From Mixophyes australis (Eukaryota > Chordata > Amphibia > Anura > Limnodynastidae), in NCBI GenBank assembly GCA_036250195.1, contig JAVHZZ010000002.1, positions 68,748,205 through 68,812,204 of the forward strand: DNA of 64,000 nt, written 5' to 3'. Each line of letters opens with the position of its first letter. The first letter of the stretch is position 1. Shown here piece after piece: positions 1 to 11,879 of this stretch. Position numbers and translations under genes: made by a program. The notes under the pieces were generated by a model. The model had not been told where the DNA came from, made no database searches, and saw only the letters and a list, made by a program, of their open reading frames with translations.

Positions 1-132
1 TAAAAATCTACTAATTACATTCACAAATAAAAGCTCTCATACATTGATTATTCACATTGTTGAAGTGCAAGCTATTGTTCTCTGGTATAATTAGTTTACA
101 ACTGAGGAATAGATGACAATTGGCTTACTTAC

Positions 133-420
133 ATCATCAGCAGCTATTTAGCACCACTAATTCTGTAGCGCTGTACAGAGAACTCATTCACATCAGTCCC
201 TGCCCCATTACAGTCTAAATTGCCTAACATACACACAGACTAGGGTCAATTTGATAGCAGCCAATTAACCTTCTAGCATGTTTTTGGATGTGGGAGGAAA
301 CCCACGCAAACAAGGAGAGAACATACAAACTCCTCAGAGATAAGGCCACGATCGGGAATCAAACTCATGACCCCAGTGCTGTGAGGCAGAAGTGCTAACA
401 ACTAAGCCACCGTGCTGCCT
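133..420 (-). mobile_element. V-SINE copy (tRNA-headed SINE)
   Basis: Read on the minus strand, it has a tRNA-like head (GGCTTAG..., ending in a B-box-like stretch), then the conserved V-SINE middle with the GGAGTTTGTATGTTCTC core, then a tail ending in a tandem GATGATG. Six more copies lie in this window (16089, 27213, 38193, 39451, 44945, 51393). SINEs of this kind are copied by LINE machinery. No target duplication was established here. Confidence 0.8.
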
Positions 421-844
421 ACTTACATGAAATCTGCTGTATGTAGGGAAATTACAATTATAACTAAAAATATTGTTAGTTTTGATGCGCTACCGTGAAC
501 ATTATTAGAACTCTTTTATGTAGGCCAGCTAGTATTTTAGGTCCAAATCTGAAAACACAATTTATTTGCATTTTAATAGTCACATATACATGTAGAAATA
601 TTTATGTATGTGCCCCCTGTGTGTGGTGTGTGAAGTTACGCAGTGCAACTCTTTCTCAAGCCCTGGCTTGCTGATGGGCATGGGTGTAAATGACCAGGGG
701 GTCCCTGCACATGCAGGTGTTTCTTTGTAAGTAGTGGGACACAAGTGATGTCATTTTGTGGTGCAGTGCAATGAAAGTCATAATAATTTGGGCGCCAGAT
801 CAGCTCTATGACAAACTGAACTCTTTATTTACACTCCTCTTCCT
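421..844. other. unassigned stretch
   Basis: AT-rich sequence without a supported gene or recognised repeat. Positions 786-844 may belong to the L2 fragment that follows. Confidence 0.5.
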
Positions 845-1592
845 CCAGCATGATAAACTTAATGGTTGCAGCAATAAGACATTCTCGGTTACAGGATTTT
901 TTCTGGGCTGCACCCACTTTGTGGAATTCCCTCCCTCGCACAGTAAGACTTTCCTCTAGTCTTCAAACCTTCAAGCGTTCTCTGAAAACCCACCTCTTCA
1001 GACAAGCTTATAGTATTCCTCAACCAGCATCTTAATCTCCCTAGATTGCCCTATTACCATCCTCTACACAGCTAACGCAAGACAATAACCCTCTGACCAA
1101 TATTGCCACACACACAGCCAGGGGCGGATCTAGAAAATTGTTCCACCTGGGGCGATATATGCCCCGCCCCCTTTCTGACATCTAAGGCTACCGGCGGCTG
1201 CACACTATGTGCTGGTCCATTTGGCAGTGGCAGGCAGGGACAGTGTGCTGCCGGGCAGCACACTGTCCCTGACTGTCACTGCCGACTGTGTCGGCAGCAA
1301 GCCCCTGCTAGGGGGAGGCGATCGCCACCCCCGGGATCCACCACTGCACACAGCCTACTCAATACTTTTACCTTTGCGTTCTAGCTGGTCCATTGTGCAA
1401 TATGATGTAGCACATGCCCTTGTGTTTCAAACTCCCATTGTCCCATAGATTGTAAGCTTGCGAGCAGGGTTCTCTTACCTCTCTGTCTGTATGTATTACC
1501 CAGTATTGTCTTATCAATGTTTGTTCCTAATTGTAAAGCGCTACTTAATTTGCTGGCGCTATATAAATAAATGTTGATGATGATGATACAGC
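845..1592 (+). mobile_element. L2-type LINE 3' end, interrupted by a hAT MITE
   Basis: Positions 865-1035 encode the C-terminal end of an L2-like reverse transcriptase ORF (motif FFWAAPTLWNSLP, then SLKTHLFRQAY and a stop). An untranslated part and a typical 3' tail follow: TTGTAAGC, AAAGCGCTAC, GGCGCTATATAAATAAATG and TGATGATGA. The 5' part is missing, as is usual for LINE copies truncated during reverse transcription. A 228-bp hAT MITE sits in the 3' UTR. Confidence 0.75.
1119..1346. mobile_element. hAT MITE with perfect 8-bp TSD
   Basis: It starts CAGGGGCGGATC and ends GGATCCACCACTG, and is flanked by the 8-bp duplication CACACAGC (1111-1118 and 1347-1354). Eight-base duplications and CAG...CTG ends are hAT hallmarks. 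It contains an 18-bp palindrome, 1235-1252 against 1254-1271. It inserted into an older L2 copy. Confidence 0.85.
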
Positions 1593-2530
1593 TCCTTACT
1601 CTTTCCAGCACAGTTCTTAATGAGCAATATGAATACGGTTACAATTCCATCTTCTTACTCCTCCTGCACACATCTCACACTGCTGGTGTTGTCACAGTAC
1701 ATACCAGGTTCTCCTGGTCACAGTAGTTCCATAACTACTCACAGTTCAGCTTCTGTCTGTTTCCAGTACACACAGGCAGGAATCACAGTGTAGCTCACAG
1801 CTCTACAAGCAGGTGTAAAGTCCCTTGGGCTATAACACTCTTCTCTATTGTTCTCTCTGCCCCTCTCTGGGTTTCCCACAACTCCATAACTGCCTCTCTT
1901 TGCTAAAACCTTCTCTTCAGGGGTCTCTGCTCTTACATCACTTAGTGTCTGCATACTGCCACTTGCAGCAATCCCCCCCCCCTTCTCACCAGGGGTCTCT
2001 GCTCTGGGGACTCTCTCCCTATTCAGGGCACACATTCCTCGCCCTGGCGCAGTCGCTCTCCCAGGCAATGTCGGGGGAGCCTGGGAGGTCCCCAGCTTCT
2101 CACATCACCTCTCTCCTCTCTCAGTCTGTCTCTCCTCTCCCTGTCCCTATCTCTCAGTCTCCTCCTTATACTATCCCACCTTTTTACAGCCCCTCCTCCT
2201 TCTCAGTCACTAGCAGGGCTGGGCTGTCACCATAGCAGCTCATCTAAGTCACTGGGTGCGTGGTTAAAACTTCGCTAGGGGGCATTACATTTAAAAATTC
2301 CCATAACGTGACGGAACTTAAGAAATTTCACATTATATTTATAATAGGTATGCAAATGAGTGCAAGCTATTGTTCTTTGTTATTGGACATTTCCGGCTGG
2401 GAAGAGGCTGGCTGCAGTGTCTTTCAATTTGATTACTAGACAGGAAGTCCACTTTAAAAATATCCCTGATCTTGTATGTCTACAGTTCTGACAAGCTCTT
2501 GAAACATTTGCACAGATATTTAAAAATGTT
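1593..2530. other. unassigned, pyrimidine-rich stretch
   Basis: C/T-rich DNA with repeated CTCTCT and TCTCTGC runs and a C-run near 1973. The open frames on both strands look like by-products of low complexity. It could be part of an old retroelement, but no borders or motifs were found. Confidence 0.4.
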
Positions 2531-2533
2531 ATT

Positions 2534-2690
2534 GCATACTTACTAACTGTTTCCCATTACCCTCTGGGAGATCCCGGAGAGGAGAGGAAGTCTGAGGACA
2601 GAAAGGGGCGGGCCGCCGTGACTTGCGTTATTTTGGGGCCAAAAAGCAGATAATGTTGGTGATTCACAGCAAATTGCGCCATGGAGGATC
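2534..2690. mobile_element. probable fragment of the CATACTTGCC MITE family
   Basis: It begins CATACTTACTAACTG and includes CTCTGGGAGATCCCGGAGAG and GGGGCGGGCC, matching the layout of the better copies at 18692 and 37849. No duplication was found, so the ends are uncertain. Confidence 0.4.
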
Positions 2691-3125
2691 CCATCCTGCC
2701 CTCTTTGCTAGGAAGTTCTGGGACAGTGGGCAAGGATGAGCTATTGGTGGCTTTTTTATATAAACCAACTTGTATTTTAGATTTAGTAGTCCTTTAAGAT
2801 AAGACACAGAATGTTGGCAAAGAGTTGAAAACAGGAACCAGGAAAAAAATTAATTTCAAAAGACAAAAAAAATATATTAACCAGAAAAAAGTTTTCAGTG
2901 AATTGGAAACATATATTAAAACATGTTTTAGAGTTTATTTATAGTTTAAATTATCCAAACACAGGCAATTCCTTTCTCCCATTTATCTCAATCTTTTACA
3001 CGGTGGTAAAGTTATTTACCTGGAGAAGACTGGAGATGTGGCTAAAAGAAAATAGCCATCGCTCTCCAGCACACTGATATAGCTATTCTAAATTGTTCTC
3101 CCCAATGACTCCTCTGTGCTGGCAC
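2691..3125. other. unassigned stretch
   Basis: AT-rich, with A-runs near 2850-2890. No gene or recognised repeat. Confidence 0.5.
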
Positions 3126-3133
3126 TGCTTACC

Positions 3134-3917
3134 CAGGGCCATCTTAACAGCATTATGGGCCCCTGGTCATAGCAGTGGACTGGGGCCCCTACCTACACAA
3201 CCACTCACAGAAATAAAAATGTAAATTAGCAATAAAATTAAGCTTAAATTTACTGTTACACGCAACAAAATCAGTATTTAAACATTAAACAACATGCTGT
3301 ACAACTGTTACCTCTCTGCTGTATCCAGCGAAGGAGGGTTCAAAGGGCTCCACATAGTCTCTGCACAATACTTCACAATTGCTGTGGCGGGAACTGTTGA
3401 AGTGGGGGTAAAAAAAAGTCATAAATGGCCAGCATACCCATCACACCACTCCACGGGCCATCAAATCTAACTGAATGCCCCTTGCATGCCCATCTGATCT
3501 CTCCATATGCCCCTTCATCCACATTAGCTGCTTTTGCTCCCCTTCTTCTGTCTCCTCTATTTCACACTGTGCCCGCCATTATGCTGCTTTTGCTCCCCTT
3601 CATCTGTCTCCCCTATTTCACACTGTGCCCTCCGTAATGCTGCTTTCGCTCCCCATTCATCTGTCTCCCCAGTTTCAATTCATCTCGTCTATGTCACTAC
3701 TCCCGTCTCTACTCATCGCCGTCACACAGCTCCTCTCTGTGCGCCCTTCACAGAAAATGTCGGGTGTGGTGATGTCACAAGATTAGCAGGGTGGAGGTGA
3801 CCGGATCGCTGCCTCAAAAGGAGATTAGAAGGAGATTTATTTCTGCCTATGGGGACCTCTATGCCTGTGGGGCCCCCAGGCAGTTGCCCAACGTGCCCAT
3901 TTGGAAAGACAGCCAGG
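3134..3917. mobile_element. non-autonomous hAT element with perfect 8-bp TSD
   Basis: It begins CAGGGCCATCTTAAC and ends in a diverged inverted copy (GGAAAGACAGCCAGG). It is flanked by TGCTTACC at 3126-3133 and 3918-3925. The ends match the short MITE at 26605-26914, so both belong to one family. It has no transposase gene, but an internal tandem repeat lies at 3530-3680. Confidence 0.8.
3530..3680. repeat. minisatellite inside a hAT element
   Basis: About three copies of a ~53-bp unit containing GCTGCTTTTGCTCCCCTTC and TTTCACACTGTGCCC. Related CACTGTGCCCCTTCATC-type repeats occur at 11757-11850 and, inverted, at 35629-36003. Confidence 0.65.
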
Positions 3918-3925
3918 TGCTTACC

Positions 3926-6539
3926 ATTTCCTTGGCCTGGCTTCAGGGAGATTACCAGACCAGGCTTTCTCAGGTGCCCGGGAGATCATTCATCATTTTG
4001 TCTTACAGACATTCCAGGAGAGAGGAGAGATGGCAAGTATGTGCCTGAATGTCATGTTATATCATTGGAAAGACCGCTTCATTTTTGTCTACAGGTGACT
4101 CTACGGCCACATACATGTCTGATGAACACATCAATGACCAAATTAGACCCAGACTCAATCATATTCCAGTTATATCGACAGCTTAATTGTTGAATACTGC
4201 CAGATTCTTAATGTACATATAACATCATACCTTCCAACATTGCAAATGTGTAATTTGGGACAGTGTGTGAATGCTGACAAAGTGTGGTCATACCACTTGG
4301 GGAGTGTCACGTCCTCCAGGACATCCATTCCCAATCCCCTTAACTGCCACTAAAAACACGAAAAGTCCTCACTCTGGGTCTTGCAATCAGTGTATTCTGA
4401 ACAAGCTCTGCAAAACAGACACTTGCTTGGACAACTAACAAGTAGAAAGTCGCTTCTCAGCAGAAAAAAGTTTGTTGAGAGACTGTCCTCTCCCAAATTC
4501 CACTCAGTGACCCAGAGCAGCAGAAGGTTAAACTTCACACACTTCTCTGTACTGGTACCTCTAATCTCTCACTACTGGAATGAAAACAAATTAGCACTTG
4601 CTGATGTCACTAAAATAATAGCATGGCCAAAGATCTCCCGTGCCCATTAACATGTTTAAAGTTCACATGCAGGTTTTGTGGCTTAAATAGCAATATAAAT
4701 CACTGAAATAGGCATGATAGAAGCAAAAACAAATATTAGATACACAAAATATAGTGACGTCATCACCACAGAATGTAACAAATCTAATTCCAAAGGCCAA
4801 ATAGTTTTTAAAGTGTAACTTTTTTCCTTTATAGTGATGAACCAAGATTTTTTCCTTGTATTGTTTGGTTAGATTTATTTATGAATTTCATAGCTATAGC
4901 AATTTGATTACAACATAATGAGTTTAAAAACAGGGCAAAAATATAATACTATGGTGTCTTATGCAAAATAAAAACAGGTTGAAAAGTCCTTAGATTGAAT
5001 TTTGTGTATGATAAGTACACGGGAAGTACATATTGGGAATAAAAAATGACAACACATTATAAAATAATACAAAATAGATATATTATTAGAAATAAACTAG
5101 CCTCTTTTGTAACTTTGATAAAGACACGACTCGCAAATTCTTCAATGCGATGCAACTTATATTATATATAAAGTGCAAATATCCAATTTTAACTGCTTTT
5201 AATAAGGTTGTCCCTAATCAACAGCTACTGTGATTTATAACCATCAGGATGCTAAATTAAAAATAAGCCACGTCCTAGGAAAATAAAAATAATAAATTGG
5301 TGGTATGGTTATTATAAATTGTTGACCGTTGAAATTTGGAAATTAATTTATTAGCAGTTAATTATAGCAAAAAGGTGTTTTTTTTCCTAAGAGTGAGTCA
5401 GGTATAAACAATGTTTCAAGTGAGCAAATTTTGCCTGAAATGATGGGTATCTCTGGTGGATGGAAAACACTCCTCACTGCTTGCCGGAAAGACGCAATGA
5501 CGTGCTCTGTAATGCGAGATATTAGAATGACCAGGAAAGGAGATTGCTTACATTTGATGTTATTTGCCAGCACTCTCAACTTAAACTTTCACAGCTTCAA
5601 AAGTGGAAGAAATCCTTTACCAAGTATTCAGATAAGTCCCTGGCACCATTTAGATGATAACAAGTTGGTCGACTGAGCAACTGGCTGATATTATACACCG
5701 CAGGACTCTGCTCCCTCTTCTGGTATAAATCTGTAAGAGATGTGGGCCTTCCAACATAGTCAGCTGATTGTGATGTAGCATGCATGGCTGGTATTATCTA
5801 GGTTGGCCCTGAAGTCAATACAGGGCTGTAAATAATGGCAGTAGAAGTAGATTTGTGGATAAACTCTCCTTAATGTAACCGTGCATATATTTGGTGTCTA
5901 GAACTTAAATTGGATACACACAATCCCTGAGAAGAATGTTATGAGGAATTAATTTCATGGTACAATCAAAGGGATGGTGAGTCTCTGTTCTGCTCTTAGT
6001 GAGTTCTGAATCATTTGTTGAAAGAGAGATTTGAAGATGTAAGACTGCCTCACTAATGGAGGGAGGGAGTTAATTTGTTTCAAAATATGAAGGGACACAG
6101 GGAAGAACTTAACTGGACCTAAAATCTATGACAGAAAAACAGAAATGTGTCATTGAAGCCAAGGTAGTCCTAAAAGCATCATATTGAGAGATTTTGGAAT
6201 AACATATAGGGAGATTAGTTGTTTGTGCAGGACCCCTATTTGTAAGTTAGGAGAACAATCTTAAAGCAAATAATCCCACCAGGAATCTCTAGATTCCTGG
6301 AGAGTGATAACAGGAATCCAGTACATTTGAACCAGGGCATTACAATAACAACAGCACTGGAATCCTTGAAAAGTACAGAGGAAGAGGACGCATCAGCATG
6401 GGAAATAAGAAGATGAAGGGTAAATTTAGACAATGGTTATTTGTAGAGCTGTTTACATTGTCTAGGATGTTCTCTCCAGAACCACTTAGTGACAGAGGCT
6501 GAAAAGTGGTATTTAGTACCACAGTGTATACACAGAATA
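3926..6539. other. unassigned stretch
   Basis: No supported gene. Around 4228-4330 a piece beginning CATACCTTCCAACATT resembles the MITE at 17747-17910. The rest is AT-rich single-copy-looking DNA. Open frames are short and have no recognisable domain. Confidence 0.45.
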
Positions 6540-7240
6540 AATGTTAGTCTATAACTGGTGTGACAGGATGGATCTCCTATGCCACCCTGTCCATGTGTTG
6601 CTGGGGACTGACTGGGCTTGCCTTGCCACCGTCCCCTTTCTTTATCCCAAATTGTGGTCTCTAACTGCAGTAGGAGGGGTCTGCTGCCACCACTAGGCTG
6701 CTAGAACTGCTCTCTTCTGGGTAACTCTCACTGCTAGGGTGACCTCTTGCTGGGCACTTGGGGTGCTACACCAGACCTCTTGCCCTCAGATCAGGGCTGC
6801 TGTGGATGGTTCTCCCTGGCCTATCACACTGGTCAGAGCTGCAGGTAGCAGGCAGAGCGTTGGTACTGGATGCAGGGTTCCAGCCTCAGAACAGCTGGAT
6901 AACGGATTCGATTGGTCTAATCTGTAGGTCACAGGAATTACAGCAGGTAAATAGATGTCAAAGCAGACTCTTGAAGCAGTGATGTTTATTAGCTCAAGTG
7001 TCCTAATAGGGACAGTTACATATACTAGTTTAAGGTACTAGTGATCTACAGAAGTACAGATGGAATAATAATACATTACATAGTCAAACAGTCCACGTTT
7101 TATACAGATTTATAGAAGGTAATCCAGCCTCCTGCCCCTCTAACCAATTCAGGTGCTTCATGCAGCCTGCACATAAATCAGCCTGGAGGGGTTTAACACC
7201 TGTTTATATTTATGCTAGTGGCACCACAACATCTGAGGTT
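6540..7240. other. possible old LTR-like remnant, unassigned
   Basis: A stretch of distinct, higher-GC composition starting TGTGACAGGATGG and ending near GCACCACAACA. The TG...CA look suggests an LTR, but no target duplication or second copy is visible. Confidence 0.25.
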
Positions 7241-7416
7241 TTATTTTGAATGTTTACCATCAGGATATAACATTTTATTTAATCTTGCTTTTAACACAAT
7301 TTAACACGCAAATTTCACATTAATCTGCGATCGCTTGCATCCTGAGTTACCTCGATAAAATATAAGTATAATATATAGCTTAATTGATACAATATTGACC
7401 ATAAACAGTAAATATT

Positions 7417-7608
7417 CATCATTATCATCAACATTTATTTATATAGCGCCAGCAAATTCCGTAGTTCTTTACAATTGGGAACAAACATTAATAAAACAAT
7501 ACTGGGTAATACATACAGAGAGGTAAAAGAACCCTGCTCGCAAGCTTACAATCTATGGGACAATGGGAGTTTGAAACACAAGGGCATGTGCTACATCGTA
7601 TTGCACAT
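7417..7608 (-). mobile_element. L2-type LINE 3' tail
   Basis: On the minus strand this matches the tail of the L2 copy at 845-1592, including TTGTAAGC, GGCGCTATATAAATAAATG and terminal GATGATGA-like repeats. The homology ends near the GCAATA...GATGTAGC segment. It is 5'-truncated and carries no ORF. Confidence 0.75.
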
Positions 7609-8072
7609 TGGGGCGGCGTACGGTATAATGACCCTGAGTAATCCGACAACACTTACTCCGACACCTTGACACCGCAGGGCTCCTTCCCACTGAGGATCGA
7701 TGACGACTGTTGTGGCAAGCGACTGTAGCCAATCCCAATGAAGCAAGAATCCGGCACGACTTGATGACGTCACTTACATCACCGACACTATTATCGCTGC
7801 TGTTAAGGGGGTAATGTAAATATATGCCCATGTCCAATGTAGTTTACAAACCGTTCTACATTGGACATGGGCACATACAGATTAGATATTGGCCGTCAGA
7901 CACATATACATAGTATACATAATCTGTGACCACAAATAGCCAAGCCCTGCTAGTGGTTAAGGGAGCAGGGGCATACTGATCACAACGATAGCACCTCCCT
8001 CCTAAGGATAAGTCTAGATCTACCCCTGGTTGCCGGTGACAAGGCTAAGGTTGATTGTGAATTCGAGTATTG
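7609..8072. other. unassigned stretch with a strong hairpin
   Basis: The first 200 bases are CpG-rich and could be part of an unknown repeat. The only clear structure is an inverted repeat with 18-base arms at 7825-7842 and 7856-7873 (arm TGCCCATGTCCAATGTAG, loop of 13). No gene. Confidence 0.5.
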
Positions 8073-8101
8073 GAGTGAGTGAGTGAGTGAGTGAGTGAGT
8101 A
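8073..8101. repeat. (GAGT)n microsatellite
   Basis: About seven perfect GAGT units. Confidence 0.9.
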
Positions 8102-8658
8102 AACAACCATCCTGGTTGGGTCCTCCTCTCTATCTTTTGCTTATGAAACCAAAGAAAATATAATGTAAAACTCATATTGACATAACAACCTCTCTTTTCT
8201 CTGTATAGCCCATTATCTGTTGAAAGCTGTTGCCATTCCCTACATTTTGTGAAGTGATACATTGAATATTTTATATTTATATGTCACTGTATTTCAGTGC
8301 CATTGTTCCTTTAGTTAATTATCCAAACCCAATTATATCTGTGACCAATTTTAGCACACAGAGAATATCCAGATATTAGATAATCAGATTATGCAGAAAG
8401 TAACACTCAACCCACACTAATAGCAAATAAGATCTATTATATAACAAATGATTGTTACAAGCAATTGGATCAAAACAATTGTGTCAATTTGAGTTGCCCA
8501 ATGAAAAAACACAAAGCCCGATCTAATTGCTCAGCCACAATTTTTGAACCTGACTGATCAATTATTTGAACAAATTGGTTGAGCATATTTTTTTTATCAT
8601 TTACTACCCACAAATTTCATTGAATAATTAAACTGATGCATAGGTAGCCAGCATAACA
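8102..8658. other. unassigned stretch
   Basis: AT-rich; no supported gene or recognised repeat. Confidence 0.5.
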
Positions 8659-8699
8659 TACACTGTATGGACAAAAGTATTCGGACACTTGACCTTTCC

Positions 8700-10128
8700 A
8701 CCAACAGGGATTGTAATGAAATTGTTTTCAAATACATATACCTTAATATGGAGTTGGTCCCCCTTTTGCAGCGATATCAACTTCCACTCTTCTTGGAAGG
8801 CTTTCCACAACATGTTGGAGTGTTTCTGTGGGAATTTGTGCCCATTCATTCTGTAGATCATTTATGAGGTCAGGCACTGATGTTGGATGAGTTCATCTCA
8901 AAGGTGTTCGTTGGGGTTGAGGTCAGGGTTCTGTGTAGTCCTTGCTTTGTGCACTGGGGCACAGTCATGTTGGAATAGAAAAGGGCCTTCCCCAAACTAT
9001 TGTCATGCAGTTGGAAGCATATCATTGTTCAAGGGCATTAAGATTGCCCCTCACTGGAGATAAGGGCCTAGCCTAAACCCTGAAAAACAGACCCATACCA
9101 TTAGCCCTCCTCCACCAAACTTCACAGTTGGCATAATGCAGTCAGGCAGGTAACGTTCCCCCGGCATCTGCCAAACCCAGACTCACCCATCTGACTGCCA
9201 AACAGAGAAGTGTGATTCGTCACTCCACAGAACACGTTTACACTGCTCCACAGTCCAGTGTTGGTGTGCTTTACACCACTCCATTCGATGCTTGGCATTA
9301 GTCTTTGTGATGTGACGCTTGTATACAGCTGCTCGGCCATGGAAACCCATTCCATTAAGCTCCCACCACAGTTTATGTGCTTACACTAATGCCAGTGGAA
9401 GTTCGGAACTCTTCAGTTATGGAATCAGCAGAGCATTAGTGACTTTTACGCACAATGCGCCTTAGCAGACATTGACCCCGCTCTGTGATTTTACGTGGTC
9501 TTCCGATTCGTGGCCGAGTTGCTGTTGTTCCTAGACGCTTACACTTTCTAATAATATCACTTACAGTTATTATTATTATCATTATTGTTATAATTTATTT
9601 GTTGGGCGCCACAAGGTTTCCGCAGCGCGTACACAGTACAAACAGTAGTACAAAACAAGGTGACAAAGTACAGAACAGTAAACACAAAGTACCAATGCTT
9701 CAGGAACTCCAGGGAGACATATGGAGTAAAGACAGAGCAGAAGAACCGGTATGGAGAAAGGAGTAGAGTGGGGGTACCTGCTCATAAGAGCTTACAACCT
9801 AAGGGAGGGTGAAACAAAAACAGGCACGAAAGGGAGCCAGTAAAGCAAGAGGGAGAGAAGAGAGGGGCCAGGGGAGAGAGGGAGAATGAGAAGAATGGAT
9901 GAGGGGTTAGGTGGATGGTTGTGAAGCTTTAAGGAACAGATGGGTTTTAAGTGCCCGCTTGAAGGAGCACAGGTTGGGAGAGAGACAGATGGAGCGAGGG
10001 AGGTCATTCCTGGATATTGATCGTTTAATATCCAGCAGGGATGAAATTTCACAAACCGTCTTATTGCAAAGGTGGCATCCTATCACAGTACCACGCTTGA
10101 AGTCACTGAGCTCTTCAGAATGACCCAT
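8700..10128 (-). pseudogene. Tc1-like transposase pseudogene
   Basis: Read on the minus strand, the gene starts at 10128 (MGHSEELSDFKRGTVIGCHL), the N-terminal helix-turn-helix region of Tc1-type transposases. It is interrupted by an L2 fragment at about 10014-9569 and resumes with SDIIRKCKRLGTTATRPRIG, ending in a GRPRK hook-like motif. The catalytic region follows: GVKHTNTGLWSSVNVF, FGGGG-like remnants and a C-terminal SLPRRVEVDIAAKGGPTPY near 8700-8780. Several in-frame stops and shifts break the DDE core, so no active enzyme is expected. Such proteins cut and paste the element at TA sites. The family assignment rests on motif recognition, not on a search. Confidence 0.8.
9569..10014 (-). 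mobile_element. L2-type LINE fragment nested in Tc1
   Basis: On the minus strand it carries the L2 ORF2 end (PNLCSFKRALKTHLFLKASQ and a stop) and a tail with GGTTTCCGC..GCGCCCAACAAAT, ending in ATAATAATA repeats. The same subfamily is found at 62395-62795. It splits the Tc1 gene cleanly, so it is the younger insertion. Confidence 0.75.
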
Positions 10129-10265
10129 TTTGTATCACAAATGTTTGTAAATGGAGACTGCATGGCTAGGTGCTTGATTTTATACACTTCTTGCAATGGG
10201 TCTTATTGAAACACCTCGATTCAATAATTAACTGGTGTGGCCAAATACTTTTGTCCATATATGTA

Positions 10266-11756
10266 TTTTCCTGCTTCAGTTCTACTGTGATGAAAATACC
10301 AATTACTAAATTAGCACAGCGGATGCTATCCAAGTATCCCTGGATAATCTAAGAGTATTTGGATTTCCATAAAATTATCCACAAAAAAGTGCTAGCAGGA
10401 TAATTGATAATGGATATGCGAGTACTGTTCACAAAACAACTGTTAACTTTATTGTCTCTCCTCCAGCTACAGGTTTCCAAATGTGCTTAACTCAAGGATT
10501 CTTGCCTGAAAACATAACTGTCAAAATAGTTTAACTGATCGGATGGAAACAGGTAAATGTAGGTTGTTTCACCTCCCAAGCATCAAAGTCTTGTACCCTT
10601 AAGTTCCCAGGTAGCAGGATTTCAAAAGCCATTGAAATGCAGTTTGCTGAGAGACACGGGACTTAGCTGAATAATGTGTCAAACTTCACAGTGGATGGAA
10701 ACTCATAATTACTGGACAGCTGTGTAAATAAAGTACAGGGTTTGTGCTTCTGAAATAAGCAATCTGGGAAACAAATCTCAGTCATGTCCCAGCTAGTTTA
10801 TACTACCAGCAGGAAGAGATGGACAGCAAAAATTTTAAAGTAAAACTAGTTGTTCTTCATAAAGTCTGTTCCTCAGCTGCTCATTTAAGAGACTGCACAC
10901 TTCGACCAGGAATCTGCAACTACAGGGCAAATGAAGGATTTCCAGAGGCTTCCAAACACTTGATTCCAGAAAAAAGGATAAAAGCCCAAAAAACTGTCAT
11001 TTAGTGTTTCTATTGTTTCTGTTTATAAAATTTTACTCAATTGATTCTCCCTTAGTTCAAGGCTGATTCCTCAGAATTGTTCTCTCCCCTGATCAAGGTT
11101 GATCGCCCCAAACCATTCGCCCCCGGATCATGCCTGACTTCCCTTAGAATTGATCCCTTCCCCAATTTGTCTGTATTAAGCTGACTCACCATATGTTCAT
11201 GATAACTCCCTAATTATTCTCCCCAACATCAAGTCTGATGCCCCACCATACGCCTCCATTCCCCCTCCAATACATTTTCCCCCAGTCAGATTATGATTGC
11301 CAACTGATTCTCTCTCTGTATAGCAATTACTTGTGTGAGGACATGGGTGCAAGAGAGCAGGCTAGATCTGCACTCATAGGCAGTCGGGGACAGGCAGCCA
11401 TATCTGGTGCCGAGCAAATCTTAGTCTTCTACAGTGGACAAAGTGGAAATTTAGAGGTGGTGGTATGGAAAATGTAAGTGAAAGGAATTTGGTAATATTA
11501 CAATGAAGGTAGTAGGGGAAGTAGCGGTGTAGCATACCAGTGTATAGGAGCCCACTTCAACTAAAGGTCTCCTCAGATAACAGTTTGATAATGTTTCACT
11601 CATGAAACTAACCTAAAACTGTCTAGTACAGTATGTGAAAGTCTGGAAGTGATTCAGAGTGCAGGTGACTTATTACGATTTGCTGCTAGACTCTTTGTTG
11701 AATGCCATGTGCCTCCACCCCCACCATTAGTTTGGTGAGAAGTATAAAGGAAAAAA
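10266..11756. other. unassigned stretch
   Basis: Nothing supported. Short frames (for example near 10819-11004) have no domain, splice context or codon pattern to recommend them. Confidence 0.5.
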
Positions 11757-11850
11757 AAATGCCTCCTTCATCACACTGTGTCCCTCCTTCATCACACTGT
11801 TCCCCCTTCATCACACTATGCCCCCTTCATCACATTTTTGTTCCTCAATC
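11757..11850. repeat. short minisatellite
   Basis: Four or so copies of a ~24-bp unit built on CCTTCATCACACTGTGTCCC. It is related to repeats inside the hAT element at 3134 and, inverted, at 35629. Confidence 0.7.
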
Positions 11851-11879
11851 ACATTGTGTCCCCTCCTTCTGGCATCCAC

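Larger units (their letters stand above)
8661..10263 (-). mobile_element. Tc1/mariner element, decayed, with nested L2
   Basis: Terminal inverted repeats both contain TATGGACAAAAGTATT (8665 onward, and inverted near 10240-10260) and abut TA dinucleotides (8659-8660 and 10264-10265), the Tc1/mariner target. The minus strand carries a broken transposase gene. An L2 fragment (about 9569-10014) later inserted within the part coding for the DNA-binding domain. Confidence 0.85.
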
